A stretch of 64,000 bases of DNA from Brachionus rotundiformis (lineage: Eukaryota; Rotifera; Eurotatoria; Ploima; Brachionidae): NCBI GenBank assembly GCA_016802295.1, contig JAESIW010000180.1:860523-924522 (forward strand), read 5' to 3'. Made by a program: the position numbers and the translations under genes. The notes below the pieces were generated by a model. It was not told where the DNA came from and searched no databases. It saw nothing but the letters and a program-made list of their open reading frames with translations. The first letter of the stretch is position 1. Each line of letters begins with the position of its first letter. Below, in pieces: positions 48,501 through 58,757 of the stretch.

Positions 48501-51500
48501 TAAGCATGGCAGTGCTCAATGGATGCATTTGGCTTTTGCCAACTAGCCAAACTTCTTTCATCTAGACATGCTTTAAAATAGTATGCTTAACTTTAGATAA
48601 TTAAATGATATAAAACAGCCTTTCAATGAAAAATCTTCGCCATATTTACACTTATAGATAAGAACATGCTAGTTAAATATTTCGGCTTGTGCGAATAAAT
48701 TTGCATTCAGTCATGGCTTATTCGAACAATTAAGCTTTTAAGTCTTGATGAAATGTTTTGCGTGCAAAAAAGCCCAAATCTAATTGAAATATAAATATTT
48801 GAACATTAATAAAGATTGATAGATTCGAGTTAAATTGATCAATAAATCAAGACTTGGCTTTAATCAAGTTTAAAGCGTTGTAATCGTGTCTCATCAATAA
48901 CAATGAGATAAGCTCATGACACCATAGTTTTATAATAAATCATTTCCTCAAGATTAGTTTGGCATAATTTTCCCTATAGATCTACATTTAGTGGTTTAGA
49001 AAAATTTTAAATTTTCCATTAGTATATATTGCTCTTAATTAAATTTTAGTTATTTCTGATTAGATAAAAAACTATTTTTTATTTCTTCTTTTGAAATGGA
49101 ATTTTTTAACTTTTGCCGATCAAGTTTAATTCATGTTCATAATTGCTCTGCTAATATGTTCTCTTTATTATAGATAAGAAAGAATAAAGTTTATTTATAT
49201 GCAAAATAAAACAATGTATCAAATGGATTTTTTGAAATTTTGTTGCATTGCTAATTAAAAGAATAAATATATTTACTAATTGTATTTGATTTTTGACTAG
49301 GAAAAAGATAAGATAGATCTCAACAGAGAAACAATTTGGCATACAAATACCATTTGATTTATCAATTGACCTGATTGGTTTTATTTTAAATAATTTCTTG
49401 TAAAATATTTTTTCTCTTAAATTTTGATGATTAAGTGCATTGACAAGCATAATTATTTTGATTCAATATTAAACGATATTATGAATGAAAAGCACTCAAG
49501 TAAAATGAGAAAAGCATTAATTATTAGATTGTTAAAAAGATTAAATATCTTTTAAGATTTCTAGCTCAAGTAGCGAATTTTTCCGATGTAAAATTAAATT
49601 AAAAAAATATTTTCTTCTTTTCTTAATAACAAATTTTTACAATCAATATTTAGCAGATAAGTTAATTGATATAAAAGTTGCAAAGGCATCTTTAATCTTG
49701 ATACCAAAGATGACCAAGAACAAATGGCGCCATACAATTACAGCATACAATAAACTTGATCGGGTTCTTACGAAAAAAAAAACAGTAAAAATTAATCATT
49801 TACATATTTTTTGTTTTCCTTATTTTCACAGGAAAATTAGTAAATTATTTTTAGTCAAAACTAATAATAATTTTAAAATTTTTAACTGTATAAGAAACGA
49901 TGATGATAATTTTTCAAATCTTTGTATTTTATTCAAATAGCCTGACAATTTACTGATAGCCAAAGATAATTTTCTTTCGAGTTTTTTTTTTTAAATTTAG
50001 GTTAATTCTTAAATAGAATTTTAATATTTAATTGAAAACAAAAATAAAACTTTAATTAATCAATAGTCTGTAAATTTAATTTTTTTTAATCGACTGAAAA
50101 TGCATTTTTCTAATTACATATTAACTTTACGAGCATATAATAGCTTTTTAAATAAGTCGATTGAGTATAATTAAACTTGGTTCTAAATTAGTGAATTAAA
50201 AATTAAAAATCTTAAGTTGAAAAAATAATTTTTGTAAATTTGGAAAATTATATATTTAATTTATTGAGTATGCTCTTAATTAATAATAATTAAAAAAAAT
50301 GTTGTGCCCAGGCTTTATTAAGATATTAATTAATTTTGAATTTTTCTTGAAAAAGCTACATAATAATCTTTAAACGATAAAAATTAAAGTTACCATAAAT
50401 TAAATATCGTCCGAATTCAAATTTAGAATAAATTATCTAATTTTAGTGATTAGTGTAAAATTTTCTAAAATCTGGAACAAATATCTTTTATTTATTGCTG
50501 ATTATTTTTACATTTAGGAATTTATTCATGATAATAATATTTTTAAATAATATCCTAACCATTAAATGTCAATTTTATCAACGCTCTTTTTTTTTATTTC
50601 GAATTTTTTTAATCCACTCTGATATTTTTATAAAAGTACACTAATTAATTTTTCAATCATCTTCAAGTTGAATACTAATTAAATTCCTAAAAATATTTTA
50701 AATTAAAAAAAAAATTTTTATCCTAAAGGGGTTATTTTGACCCTCAATTCTTTAAGATTTGTCTTAAAGAAATATTATAGATTGGTGGTAGCGTGCCGAT
50801 TTAAAACTAAGTATGTGAGAAAAATTTAAAAGATATAAACAAACAATCAATCAAGAACATGTCTATCATTTATCGAAATATATCCCTAATAAAAGATTAC
50901 ATCAGCTCTAATCAAATCAACACATGCTGATTTGTTTGAGTATGTAGCGGATTTTGATGATACCAATTTTTAATATGCCAGTTTTATACCAATAATTAAT
51001 ATTTTAGAATAAAATTAATTTTTGATTAAAAAAATACTCGGCTTATTGATAATATTTCCTTTAGTGCTCCGCTAGGCGTCTTTTAGACATTATAAGCCTT
51101 GAAGCATCCATATAACCCCCCAAGACCAATAAGTCGAATAACTTTGACAAAGCCGAAATAAAATTAATAATTATTTTAATTTACTAAACTGACAAGCTAA
51201 AAGTCTACGTAAAGCACTTGTTATCTTTATTTTAATATAATTTTGTTTAATTATTTTAATCGTTAGACAAAAATTTTAATTAAATAAATAAAAAAATTGA
51301 TTTCTTAATTGTGCAGCCTGAAAGTTCTATCAAAGGAAAAAATGGCCTAAGACTAACCTCATGAGACTTGCTGAATTCGCGCCTATTGGCGAATCCTTGT
51401 CGCTTTGAGTGCAAATTGGGATTCTTCAGGCTCATGTCACGAAATTTGGTGCTCAAACTGGCATTATTGACCAATCTTGTTGGCAAATATTTCAAATAGG

Positions 51501-54500
51501 CACTCTTGCAGTCATTGTTCATGCTTCTAGAGCTGGTTGTTTCGTCGCTTTTGATCAAACTCGATTCGTTCATATCCATTTTTTAGGTATTAAATTAACA
51601 ATAATACTCTAGCTAAAATCTTCATATTATGAAAAAAATCAATTTTATTTTAAATTAGCTGTCGGCTGGGAAAAAAAGAGCGACGAATTCGGAAACAACT
51701 CGGAGGAAAAATTTAAATAAATGATAGAGAATGGCAGCGATTGATTAAAGAAAATAATCGAAGGTAAAAAAAAACAATTTTAATATATTATTTGAGCTTT
51801 TTGTTGCTTAATAATAGTAAAAATAATAATAATAATCATTATTTTCATCATCATCATCTTTCATACCATACACATACAAGCGGAATGGAATCGAAATTTA
51901 ATTATTGCTATTAGAAAAAAAGATTTAAAGAGAAGAGAAATTAAAATTTATTTTTATTCGATGTTATTAATCTTTTTTTTTATATTGGAAATAAAATAAT
52001 TTTGAAAATCAATTTTATTTCTAATTTTAAATAATTGATTATTGAATAGTTACAAATTGGAAAAAAATAATAATATTAAATAATATAAATTGTATTCTTT
52101 TTATTTTCCTAATACGTTTATAATTACTGGGAACCGGTTTGCCCTAAAAAACCAGAAATCCTGTTCTAAGTGAAGATTGGACCAGAAATTTAATAAGGAA
52201 ATCGAACTCAAATTATTCTAAATTAAACAAAGCTCTATTTTTCATCGAATATCTAAACTCGATTTTAATAATTTATAAATTTTGGCAAAGCAATTAAAAG
52301 GGATTAAGATGATATTTGCTCAATTAAAAACAGTTGCGTGTTGGACCTCTTAACTCCATCATTGGAAAAAAATTTCAATTAGCTCCTGAAGAATAATTTA
52401 AATTTATTTTTTTTTTAATTTAATATTTGGAATTGTTTTGCCAATCTGGTCCAAACCATTTAAAAACAAAAACACATTTTAAATTAAAAATTTTCTAAAA
52501 CAAAATTTTAGAGCTCAGAAGAAATAATGATTTTGTCTGATCTAAAATTAGAAAGCTGATTTTATATTTTATGATTATATGGTCGGAAAACCTTGGCTCA
52601 GACCAAATAATTAATTCAAGAAGAAAGGATTTGATTTATCCGAGATGAGAGCACACAGACAATTAATAATTTGGGAAACAAATTTCTTCTTAAAACTACT
52701 CAAGAATAAAATTAAAAAAAAAATAAAAATAAAAAAAAAAGGATGATGAATTTTTATTAAAACATGCTCAAAATATCTTAAATATGAAGTTTGTGTTATG
52801 TTTTTCATTTACTTTGGTATCAATCAATAATTTGTTTTTTTTCTTTTTTATTTTCATTTCGTTCCTGGTTCCCTGTTCGTTTTAGCTCATAACTCTAAAT
52901 TAATCAAAAATAATTTTTAACTCTTTTCTCGTGTTCACTTTAGCTTTAATTATTTATCAATAATTGCATAATAAAAATTTTAAATTTGATAAACAATTAG
53001 CGGCGCGGATGCCTCGAGACCAACAACCTGTTCGCACATTCACCATGAATTTCAAATGAATTAACTCATTTATTTTAAAAATAAATTAAATAAAAAAATG
53101 ATCTTGTCAAGAAGGAACTAAAACTTTTCAATATATATTTAGATCTATTCAAGCCTAATTTGAGCGCACTTAAATATGTCTAAATGATAAAAAATTTATA
53201 ATTTTTAGACATGAAAATCAAGCAAATATTCATCATAGACCAATTTTATAAATGGCAAATTCACTTAATAATACCTTTCTGACAGTGATGTCAGCTCATA
53301 TTTAGAAAAAAATTATAGAGGCAATTTTCTCTTCTAGACTGGTAAGACAGACAGATTTTTCAATTGAATTGAATGCAGCACTGTTTATTAACCAAATTCA
53401 TAGCTATCATTTATAATCTTTGATACAAAATTAGAAGCAAAAATTGTTTCAAAAGATCTTTAGACTATTAATTAAAATATTTGTTGTACATGATAACGTG
53501 ATGATTGGAAAAATTTTGAATATTGTGGGAGACAAATTGATACCTAGATGATCTTCTATTCTGAAATTTTGAATGTGGCCTGTTTAAAATTCAGTCAATT
53601 CTAGCCAAATATTCATGACATTTTCCAATGTGGAGCTTTCATAAAAATTAATATTCTTAATTAAATTTTCTATTTGGTTTTACATCATGTAAAGACTACT
53701 GAAATGTTCAGATTACCTTTTTACCTTGAAAAAAGTGACATTCTCAGGAATATTTTAAATAAATTATAAAAAAAATTAATTTTATTGCGTCAACAAGAAA
53801 ATTATTTGGATTAAGAATTTAATTTAATTTGAGTGCCAAGAGACTAAAAATGGTAACAAGATGGTAAAAATTTTCGATCCTGTATTTTTTTTATTCATGA
53901 TTATAATTTAATTGTACTTAAAATAGTTTAAAAGAAAAAGTCTTACACCAAAAATTAATTTAAAAGCATTTGTCTAATCAAGTTTTTATTAAACATTAAA
54001 TTTTTAAATTAATAATAAATGAAAATGACTTTAGAGTTCTGTTTCTTACCAAATTGGTTTTGGAAAGCTCATTTAATTTTTATTTTATTTTATTAATTTT
54101 AATTAATTAAGAAAATTTACTAAGAAAATCATAAGTTTCTTCCTTATATATCAATTAGATACATTGAATAAGTAAAATTAAAAGTAAACTTGAACAAAAA
54201 AAAATTATTTCTCTATTTCGATTTAAATAATTTTAAAACATCTGACCCTTTAATTTTTCTTCTTGTCTTTAAAAATTAAAATTTATAATCTAAAACCCCT
54301 ACTATGGGTTTAATAATTTAAAAGCTAAGTGAACATTTATCCACTAAACAGACTTTTTAATTTACAAATAAAATTAAATTTAATTTAAAATTTTATACAA
54401 TATGTTTATTAAAAGACTGTGGCACTAATATGCTGAGTGAACGTGCATTTGTTGCTAAAAACAAAATTTTAAATAAATCCTTGAATTAAGAATGTGATCA

Positions 54501-55608
54501 ATTATATACATCAGTTTTTTAATAATAAAAAAATATGTAACTTTTTTTCACAAATTATTATTTATAATTAACTAATAAAAATAGCTTTTTTAATATACTT
54601 TAAAAAATTACTTTATAACTAAATTATTTTCGTGAATTAAAACTGTTGTAGAATGAAAAAAAAAATAATTTTAATTAAAAGTGTTTCATTTTTTCAATAA
54701 ATTAACAACTTATTATCAATTCTATTTTTAAAACAAGTCACGTACATTCCAAATTGATTTATTTACCTAATATAATATAAAAATAACAATAAAAATTGTA
54801 CCATAACGAGATACAAGCTAATATCGAACACAATTGCGTATTAATTTGATAGATTTTAAAATTTTTTTGCATATTTTTCTAAAATCTATTCTTAATATCA
54901 ATGTATCTTAATTATTTATTATCTACTTCCTATTTTTACTTCTGGATCAATCTTTGAATAAACATATTTGTGTCTAAATTAATCTACTCTAAATTCCTTT
55001 ATTTCAAAATAAAATTCATTGCATTTTTTTGAATAGTTTTAAATATCAGCTAAGTAAAAAATTTTTGATTAATATCTTAAAATAAAAATAAATATTTAAT
55101 TAAAATATTTTATCATTTTTTGATTCATATAATTTAAATTTTCAATAGTAACTGTAAAAGTCAGTGCACTGATACGTCGTGGTCGTTAAGCAGCCTTAGC
55201 CTAAGTCTTAATTAAACAAAAAAAAAATTATAGATTTCAAAAAACATAATACTCTTTAATATGATAAAAATAGTACTAACCTTGTTTATTTGGCAAAAAT
55301 CTGATAGTCGTCTATTGCCATTTTTCCAATTTTTGGTCGAACCAGTGATCAAAAGATTGAAAAATTTCTTCTTAGATGTATTGATTGATGTTGGACTAGT
55401 TGGACTGGTAGACTTTTCACTCAAAACTTTGGAAAATCTTCGATTCGAGCTTTTCGCATCAGGCGCTTGGCCACTCTTAGTTTGCATTCTAAAAATGTAC
55501 AGTTTTAATTTTGGTAAAACCAACTTTAAATAGAAAAATAAAATTTTGTCAAAAAAAATTTCCTTGGTAAAAATGATACCTCCAATTAGCGCTACTCTTA
55601 TGATCCAT
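30287..55608 (-). CDS. RGS12: RGS12/loco-like paralogue with alternative 5' exons (gene 2)
   Basis: Second R12-family RGS protein. Common exons: 36294-36491, 34468-35134, 32171-32320, 31569-31792, 31207-31407, 31057-31147, 30893-31005, 30704-30842, 30287-30504; all GT-AG, phases agree, 666 residues. It has the RGS box (FLKKEFSEENIDFWVKCE and LMKYDSYSRFLKSQMYKDC) and two Ras-binding domains, matching gene 1 exon by exon. PDZ and PTB exons are not seen, and the exon that carries GoLoco in gene 1 lacks it here. Four alternative 5' ends (36574-36768; 45190-45924; 51358-51579; 55580-55608 with 55281-55488), each with an ATG and ending in phase 0, would give proteins of 731, 911, 740 and 745 residues. 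Known of the family: GAP activity on Gi/o and Ras/Raf binding; fly loco and vertebrate RGS12 also use several promoters. Confidence 0.86.
30383..30622. repeat. exact 240-bp duplicate, copy B
   Basis: The copy that lies in the continuous gene 2 reading frame; see 29409-29648. Confidence 0.93.
30704..30842 (-). CDS. gene 2 exon: Ser/Thr-rich linker
   Basis: Acceptor TTTCTTAG, donor CCAG/GTACTA, phase 0 to 1. Reads ISPILSPISPTQTSIGTNSL; proline-directed phosphorylation would be possible. Corresponds in position to gene 1 exon 11, with little similarity except VK-D-N residues. Confidence 0.74.
30893..31005 (-). CDS. gene 2 exon: conserved linker
   Basis: 113 bp; FSQTEIDKLIKVSIDDFIP and LGILKQ, parallel to gene 1 exon 10. 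Phase 1 in, 0 out. Confidence 0.8.
31057..31147 (-). CDS. gene 2 exon: end of RBD2
   Basis: 91 bp; VNDPCSSIDGQHILIVHKQQ. Acceptor AAGCAG, donor ACTT/GTAAAA, phase 0 to 1 as in gene 1. Confidence 0.84.
31207..31407 (-). CDS. gene 2 exon: RBD1/RBD2 core
   Basis: 201 bp, same length and phase as gene 1 exon 8. Shares KEICLVERSLFVLS and AINLCIKANMKK with it. Confidence 0.9.
31569..31792 (-). CDS. gene 2 exon: first Ras-binding domain
   Basis: Reads KFCRILCSSDGSSSMIQP, GQTVYQAINKIFSKKN and PWYKSDVYFVGDYT. Phase 1 in, phase 0 out (ACA/GTAAAG). Confidence 0.9.
32171..32320 (-). CDS. gene 2 exon: linker between RGS and RBD
   Basis: Acceptor AATTTTAG, donor AACAA/GTAAAA, phase 1 at both ends. Encodes a Ser/Ala/Gln-rich linker (KKSQAASLENQ, TSGAAATLGKAN). 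Confidence 0.75.
32512..32532 (-). CDS. candidate 21-nt cassette microexon of gene 2
   Basis: A GC-richer 21-nt segment bounded by TTTTTTTACCAAG and GTTTGT in an otherwise AT-only intron. Phase 1 at both ends, so it adds GDPPINQ between PWTK and KDKKSQ without changing the frame. Microexons of this kind are often regulated in a tissue-specific way; here it is only a prediction from splice sites and phase. Confidence 0.42.
32533..34467. other. gene 2 intron, no other feature
   Basis: AT-rich intron with a TTAA/TAAT tetranucleotide run at 33839-33863. About 33715-33830 is less AT-rich than its surroundings without a recognisable feature. Confidence 0.5.
33839..33863. repeat. (ATTA)n microsatellite
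   Basis: Six copies of a TTAA-type tetranucleotide. Confidence 0.9.
34468..35134 (-). CDS. gene 2 exon: core of RGS domain
   Basis: Starts FLKKEFSEENIDFWVKCE in phase 0 and ends PWTK at AAG/GTATCC in phase 1. The RGS box is followed by a 100-residue Ser/Thr/Asn/Ala-rich segment longer than in gene 1 (VAVVASTGAALITNVTVSN), then the shared end KKSTIIPWTK. Confidence 0.93.
35218..35712. mobile_element. pogo/mariner-like MITE in gene 2 intron
   Basis: 495 bp with terminal inverted repeats CAGTAAAAGCTCGATAATGT and, from the right, CAGTCAAAGCTTGATATGTC, flanked by TA on both sides. Such CAGT...CTCGAT ends are typical of Tigger/pogo-type elements. Interior AT-rich, non-coding. Confidence 0.82.
36294..36491 (-). 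CDS. gene 2 first common exon: start of RGS domain
   Basis: 66 codons, phase 0 at both ends; SLIVNDEDNSS to RVTKWAIGFERLLEDPLGLQ. All alternative 5' exons can splice to its acceptor (TTTTTAAAG). Confidence 0.92.
36574..36768 (-). CDS. gene 2 alternative first exon D (proximal)
   Basis: ATG at 36768 (MSSSVDLTYSLVSSGD), 65 codons, donor AAG/GTTAGG in phase 0. Acidic, no known domain. Upstream of the ATG the strand has stops, so this is a true start. A GC-richer stretch at 37140-37460 is the likely promoter or 5' UTR. Confidence 0.75.
37140..37460 (-). promoter_or_regulatory. candidate promoter / 5' UTR of gene 2 exon D
   Basis: Base composition rises clearly above the background (GACAGCGCGCTGGCACTCGAG; CGCCGCCAGCGG), without an open frame, some 400-700 bp upstream of the exon D start codon. 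Placement and composition are the only evidence. Confidence 0.3.
38978..39016. repeat. (CA)n microsatellite
   Basis: ACACAC tract with interspersed ATAC units. Confidence 0.92.
42690..43039 (+). mobile_element. LINE fragment, left of nested MITE
   Basis: Plus strand reads INQLVEWSNTWQMEFNNKHF, the RT segment that follows the catalytic box in CR1/L2-type elements, then broken frames and LLERVVDNWNY. The 43.04-kb foldback element interrupts it. Confidence 0.78.
43040..43415. mobile_element. complete foldback MITE inserted in a LINE
   Basis: Long inverted repeat: left end GGGTATTTTGAATTTTAAAA, right end the complement of GGCATTGTGAATTACAAAAA; arms pair over most of 376 bp (shared CATACTTTGTTGCATC, ACAAATTCTTCCTATTTT). 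Flanked by the 6-bp direct repeat ACATCC (43034-43039 and 43416-43421). Non-coding. Confidence 0.82.
43416..43490 (+). mobile_element. LINE fragment, right of nested MITE
   Basis: Continues the LINE with SWNNNIFKKRLDQES, matching the C-terminal WN...FK..LD signature. Confidence 0.65.
45190..45924 (-). CDS. gene 2 alternative first exon C
   Basis: ATG at 45924 (MSHNLGLNSKIKLN), 245 codons, donor CTA/GTAAGT in phase 0. Basic, Ser/Lys/Asn-rich; includes KRSQLDLSLIQKAARRGS, with an RRGS phosphorylation-type site, and a helix that could coil, FRQKLLKLQRQQMEFLQ. Much less AT-rich than its surroundings. No known domain. The largest of the alternative N termini. Confidence 0.8.
45925..51357. other. 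gene 2 5' intron region C-B
   Basis: AT-rich, no gene recognised. Small patches with more GC at 48480-48560 and 49690-49760 carry no open frame I would call. Confidence 0.5.
51358..51579 (-). CDS. gene 2 alternative first exon B
   Basis: ATG at 51579 (MDMNESSLIKSDETTSSR), 74 codons, donor GAG/GTTAGT in phase 0. Polar, ends FANRREFSKSHE. No known domain. Less AT-rich than its surroundings. Confidence 0.75.
51580..55280. other. gene 2 5' intron region B-A
   Basis: AT-rich. A short GC-richer patch near 52990-53045 (GCGGCGCGGATGCCTCGAG) lies 1.4 kb upstream of exon B and could belong to its promoter. Nothing else. Confidence 0.45.
55281..55488 (-). CDS. gene 2 alternative 5' exon A, second part
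   Basis: Acceptor ACATTTTTAG, donor AAG/GTTAGT; phase 2 in, 0 out. Reads MQTKSGQAPDAKSSNRRFS, then a Ser/Thr/Pro segment, FFNLLITGS and NRRLSDFCQINK. The end is homologous to the end of gene 1 exon 3, so this is the ancestral upstream exon. Confidence 0.78.
55580..55608 (-). CDS. gene 2 alternative first exon A, first part
   Basis: Tiny exon: MDHKSSANW plus two bases, donor GGAG/GTATCA. It joins 55488 exactly in phase (AG + A makes Arg). The ATG is the natural start; an acceptor-like TTATTTAG just upstream leaves open that further exons precede it. Confidence 0.55.
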
Positions 55609-57959
55609 TAATAATCTAAATAAATGAGATTAAGAATCTGTGTAAAATGTTTTAACAGCTTAACTAATTGTTTTATTAGTAATAAAATTTGATAAAAATT
55701 TAAACCTATCGTTAATGGATCGATACTCATCTATTTTCAATAAACTATTTTTTAAAACAGCCAGACCTTAATTCGGTTTAATTAGATTCCATATTTTAAC
55801 TATTTTTAACAAAAAATGTGGTTTCACAAACAGGTTTGATATTTCCGGTATTAATTTTTCTTTAAAAATAAATATTAATTTAAAATTGTAAATGTAGACT
55901 TGAATTATTTTAATCATATCAACTTTGATTTAAAATAATAATCTTCTTTAATTGTGTATACCTTAGTTTTCGTTTTGTCTCCGAGTCTAACTTAGCTAGC
56001 TCTTAGGCAAAGATAAGCAATTATTTTTTAATTATTTTTGAGGTATGAATATATCATGATTTTTTAATGTATTTGAATAAATGCGTCAATTTTTGTCATA
56101 TAATTAAATTAGGAAATATCAAAAAAGAAAGGAAAAAAAACTTAAACAAAAAATTCATTTTTTTCAATAATTACATTTTTCAAAAGTAATTATCGATCTT
56201 TAAGCTTTGTTTTTAAAAACAGCACATAAAAATAAAGATTGCTTTAAATATTATTAATAAATATTTAAATATTACTTTAATTTAACAAAAAGTTTTTACT
56301 ATAAGATAAATTAACTAAATTAAATAAAAAATTTTTAAACAGTTGGTTACAATTTGTTCAGAAGTGGATCTTTTGCCAATAAAAGTAGAGATAACCCTAA
56401 ACCCTTTGGGCTGCTGTGTAAACATTATTTATTTGCTGGATGATTTATCATATCTTAACTTAATATTAACTAATGATTAGTTAAACAGTGTCTTGAAAAT
56501 ATTGCTCAAGTCTTAAATTGTCAGCAAGTGTAAGATCTGGAGACAAAGAGATCATATGAACCCATCAAGACAATCAATACTAGTCGAGAGCCTAATTTTT
56601 TCTTCATGCAATAATTAGGTTTTAAGAAGGCTTTTAAGCCTCGGGGATTAATAAACTCGATAAATCTTTTTTGTTCTTAGTTAAAACCGCTTTGAAGATT
56701 TATTAAATTTATTTGTTTCCAAGCGTTCGGAAAGATAGTGGAACTGGATTTAAATGCTAGGGATAAAGTAATAATCAATTACCTAATGAATATGAAATCG
56801 ATTTTAAATAATAAATTAAAAGTATTCCACTTTTACCTTTATTTTGGAAAAATTACTTATTTTTAAATTTTAATTTTCTGGTTATACACTTGAAAAAAAA
56901 AGTAAAGTTATCTAATGTAATCTTGAACATTGTCAAAAATAGAATTATCTTTTAGAGCGCACTAATTACTATTTTAAAAATCGACTCCTACTTAAATGTT
57001 TTAATATTTTAGCTAATTGCTAATTTAAATTTATTACACTACCTTTAAAATGTTCGGTATTAGTTTTCATTTTGTTTCCTATTTAGTTCTATTAAGCCTG
57101 TTAAAAGAAACGGGTAAAATGTACCCATTCAAGGATTAATAAATGATCTTGCTTTTGAAAATTTAAATACAGTCTCTTGATATCTAATGAGAATAATTAA
57201 GCTATTTTTAGATGTAAATCCAACTATTGAGTTATTACCAAATCTTTGAAAAACAAAATTTAAAAATAAAAATAATTAAATCAAATTGATGATTAAAAAA
57301 ATTTAATTAGTGATAAAATAATTTTCTAATGAAGCTTATTTTTTGCAGAATTGAAAAAAAAAATAATCAAATTTTAGAAATTGTACATAAAAAATTTATT
57401 GTGAATGGACCGAAATTTCGAATGTCTAATTTTTTAATTTTTATTTAAATAAAAAAAATCTGAAAATATTAATTTTGAGTAATGTCGTGTTATTTTAATG
57501 AAATGAATTTTTTAAATAAAGCTAATATGTAATATCATAAAATTATAAAACATTTAGTTTCTTTGATTTAAATTTAAAACTCTAATTAAAATCTCTGTGG
57601 AGCTAATAATTTTTCAAGAATAATTTTAATAAATAAAACCAAACTCAGTTTCAAATTTATGGCTAATGGATAATTTATGGAAATTTACGTAAATAAAGTT
57701 GACTGCTTTATTTCATGCAAGTATATGATGAATAAGGAATAAAATTGGAAATTTTTTTTGTTGGTAATATACTTAAATATACTTAAAACAAATTCATTTA
57801 ATCTAGGTTATTGTAAATCTTGAAAATTCAAAAAAAAATAATAAGTAAATCAATTGCTTTAATAAAAAAAATAACAGTAAAATTTTAATTTAAAGCAACA
57901 GTATTATAAAATTAAATAAAATGTTAAAAAGTAAATTATTACACTCTTGACAGAACAAA
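55609..57959. other. AT-rich region upstream of gene 2
   Basis: No gene or repeat recognised. Confidence 0.5.
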
Positions 57960-58757
57960 ATGATCTACTGACTAGATGTATTAAAGTGTAAAACAGTGTA
58001 TATTGGTTTAATTTAAATAGAAATAAACTGGATATACAGTTCTAATCTTAGATGGGACAGTGACCCTTAAAGAAACTGTTGAAGAAAAGGACCTCGGTGT
58101 TGTTGTGTCTAATGACCTAAAATGGAACAAATAATGTTCATCTGCGGCATCTAAAGCCAACAGAGTGTTAGGTCAAATCAGGAATGCGTTTGTGTGTTTG
58201 GAAAAAGAAACATTTAGACTTTTATACATATGACTTGTCAGACCGCAGCTTGAATTGGCTGTAAGTATTTGGAATCCTTCAAGAAAAGCTAGCATAAACA
58301 TATTCGAAAGAGTCCAAAGAAGAGATATAAAGCTAGTTAGTTCAATGTTTGAAGAAAAAGTCATACTAAGAAAGGCTAATGACTTTAGACTTAATGAGCT
58401 TAGGAGACCGTAGAACAAGAAGGGGGATCTTATTCAAATGTTCAAAATAGTCAACCGTCATGAGGATATTAACCTGAAAGGCGTGAACCTGGCTACAAGT
58501 TTTAATCTGAACCTGAGAAAAAACCTTAGCATGAAGCTAGAGAAGAAATCTGCAAAACTACATCAAGATACAACTTTCTGACCAACAGAGTGGTTTCAAA
58601 GTGGAATGCTTAACCGCAGAGTGCTGTCATCTCAGAGACAGTTCGAGAGAGAAAAGTGTTTGATATTGATCAAAGAAAGAAACGTAAGACTGTCACATCT
58701 CTTAAAGAGCTAAATACCGATATTTCTATACTGCAGTCTCATTACTACTACTACTTT
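57960..58757 (+). mobile_element. degenerate CR1/L2-like LINE 3' end
   Basis: Plus strand, lightly broken frame: KCKTVYIGL, EEKDLGVVVSNDLKWN, SKANRVLGQIRNAF, SIWNPSRKASINIFERVQRR, KKGDLIQMFKIVNRHEDIN. These are the segments downstream of the RT palm in CR1/L2/Jockey-clade elements. It stops in a short CATTACTACTACTAC tail, the 3' end. At least four in-frame stops. Confidence 0.88.
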
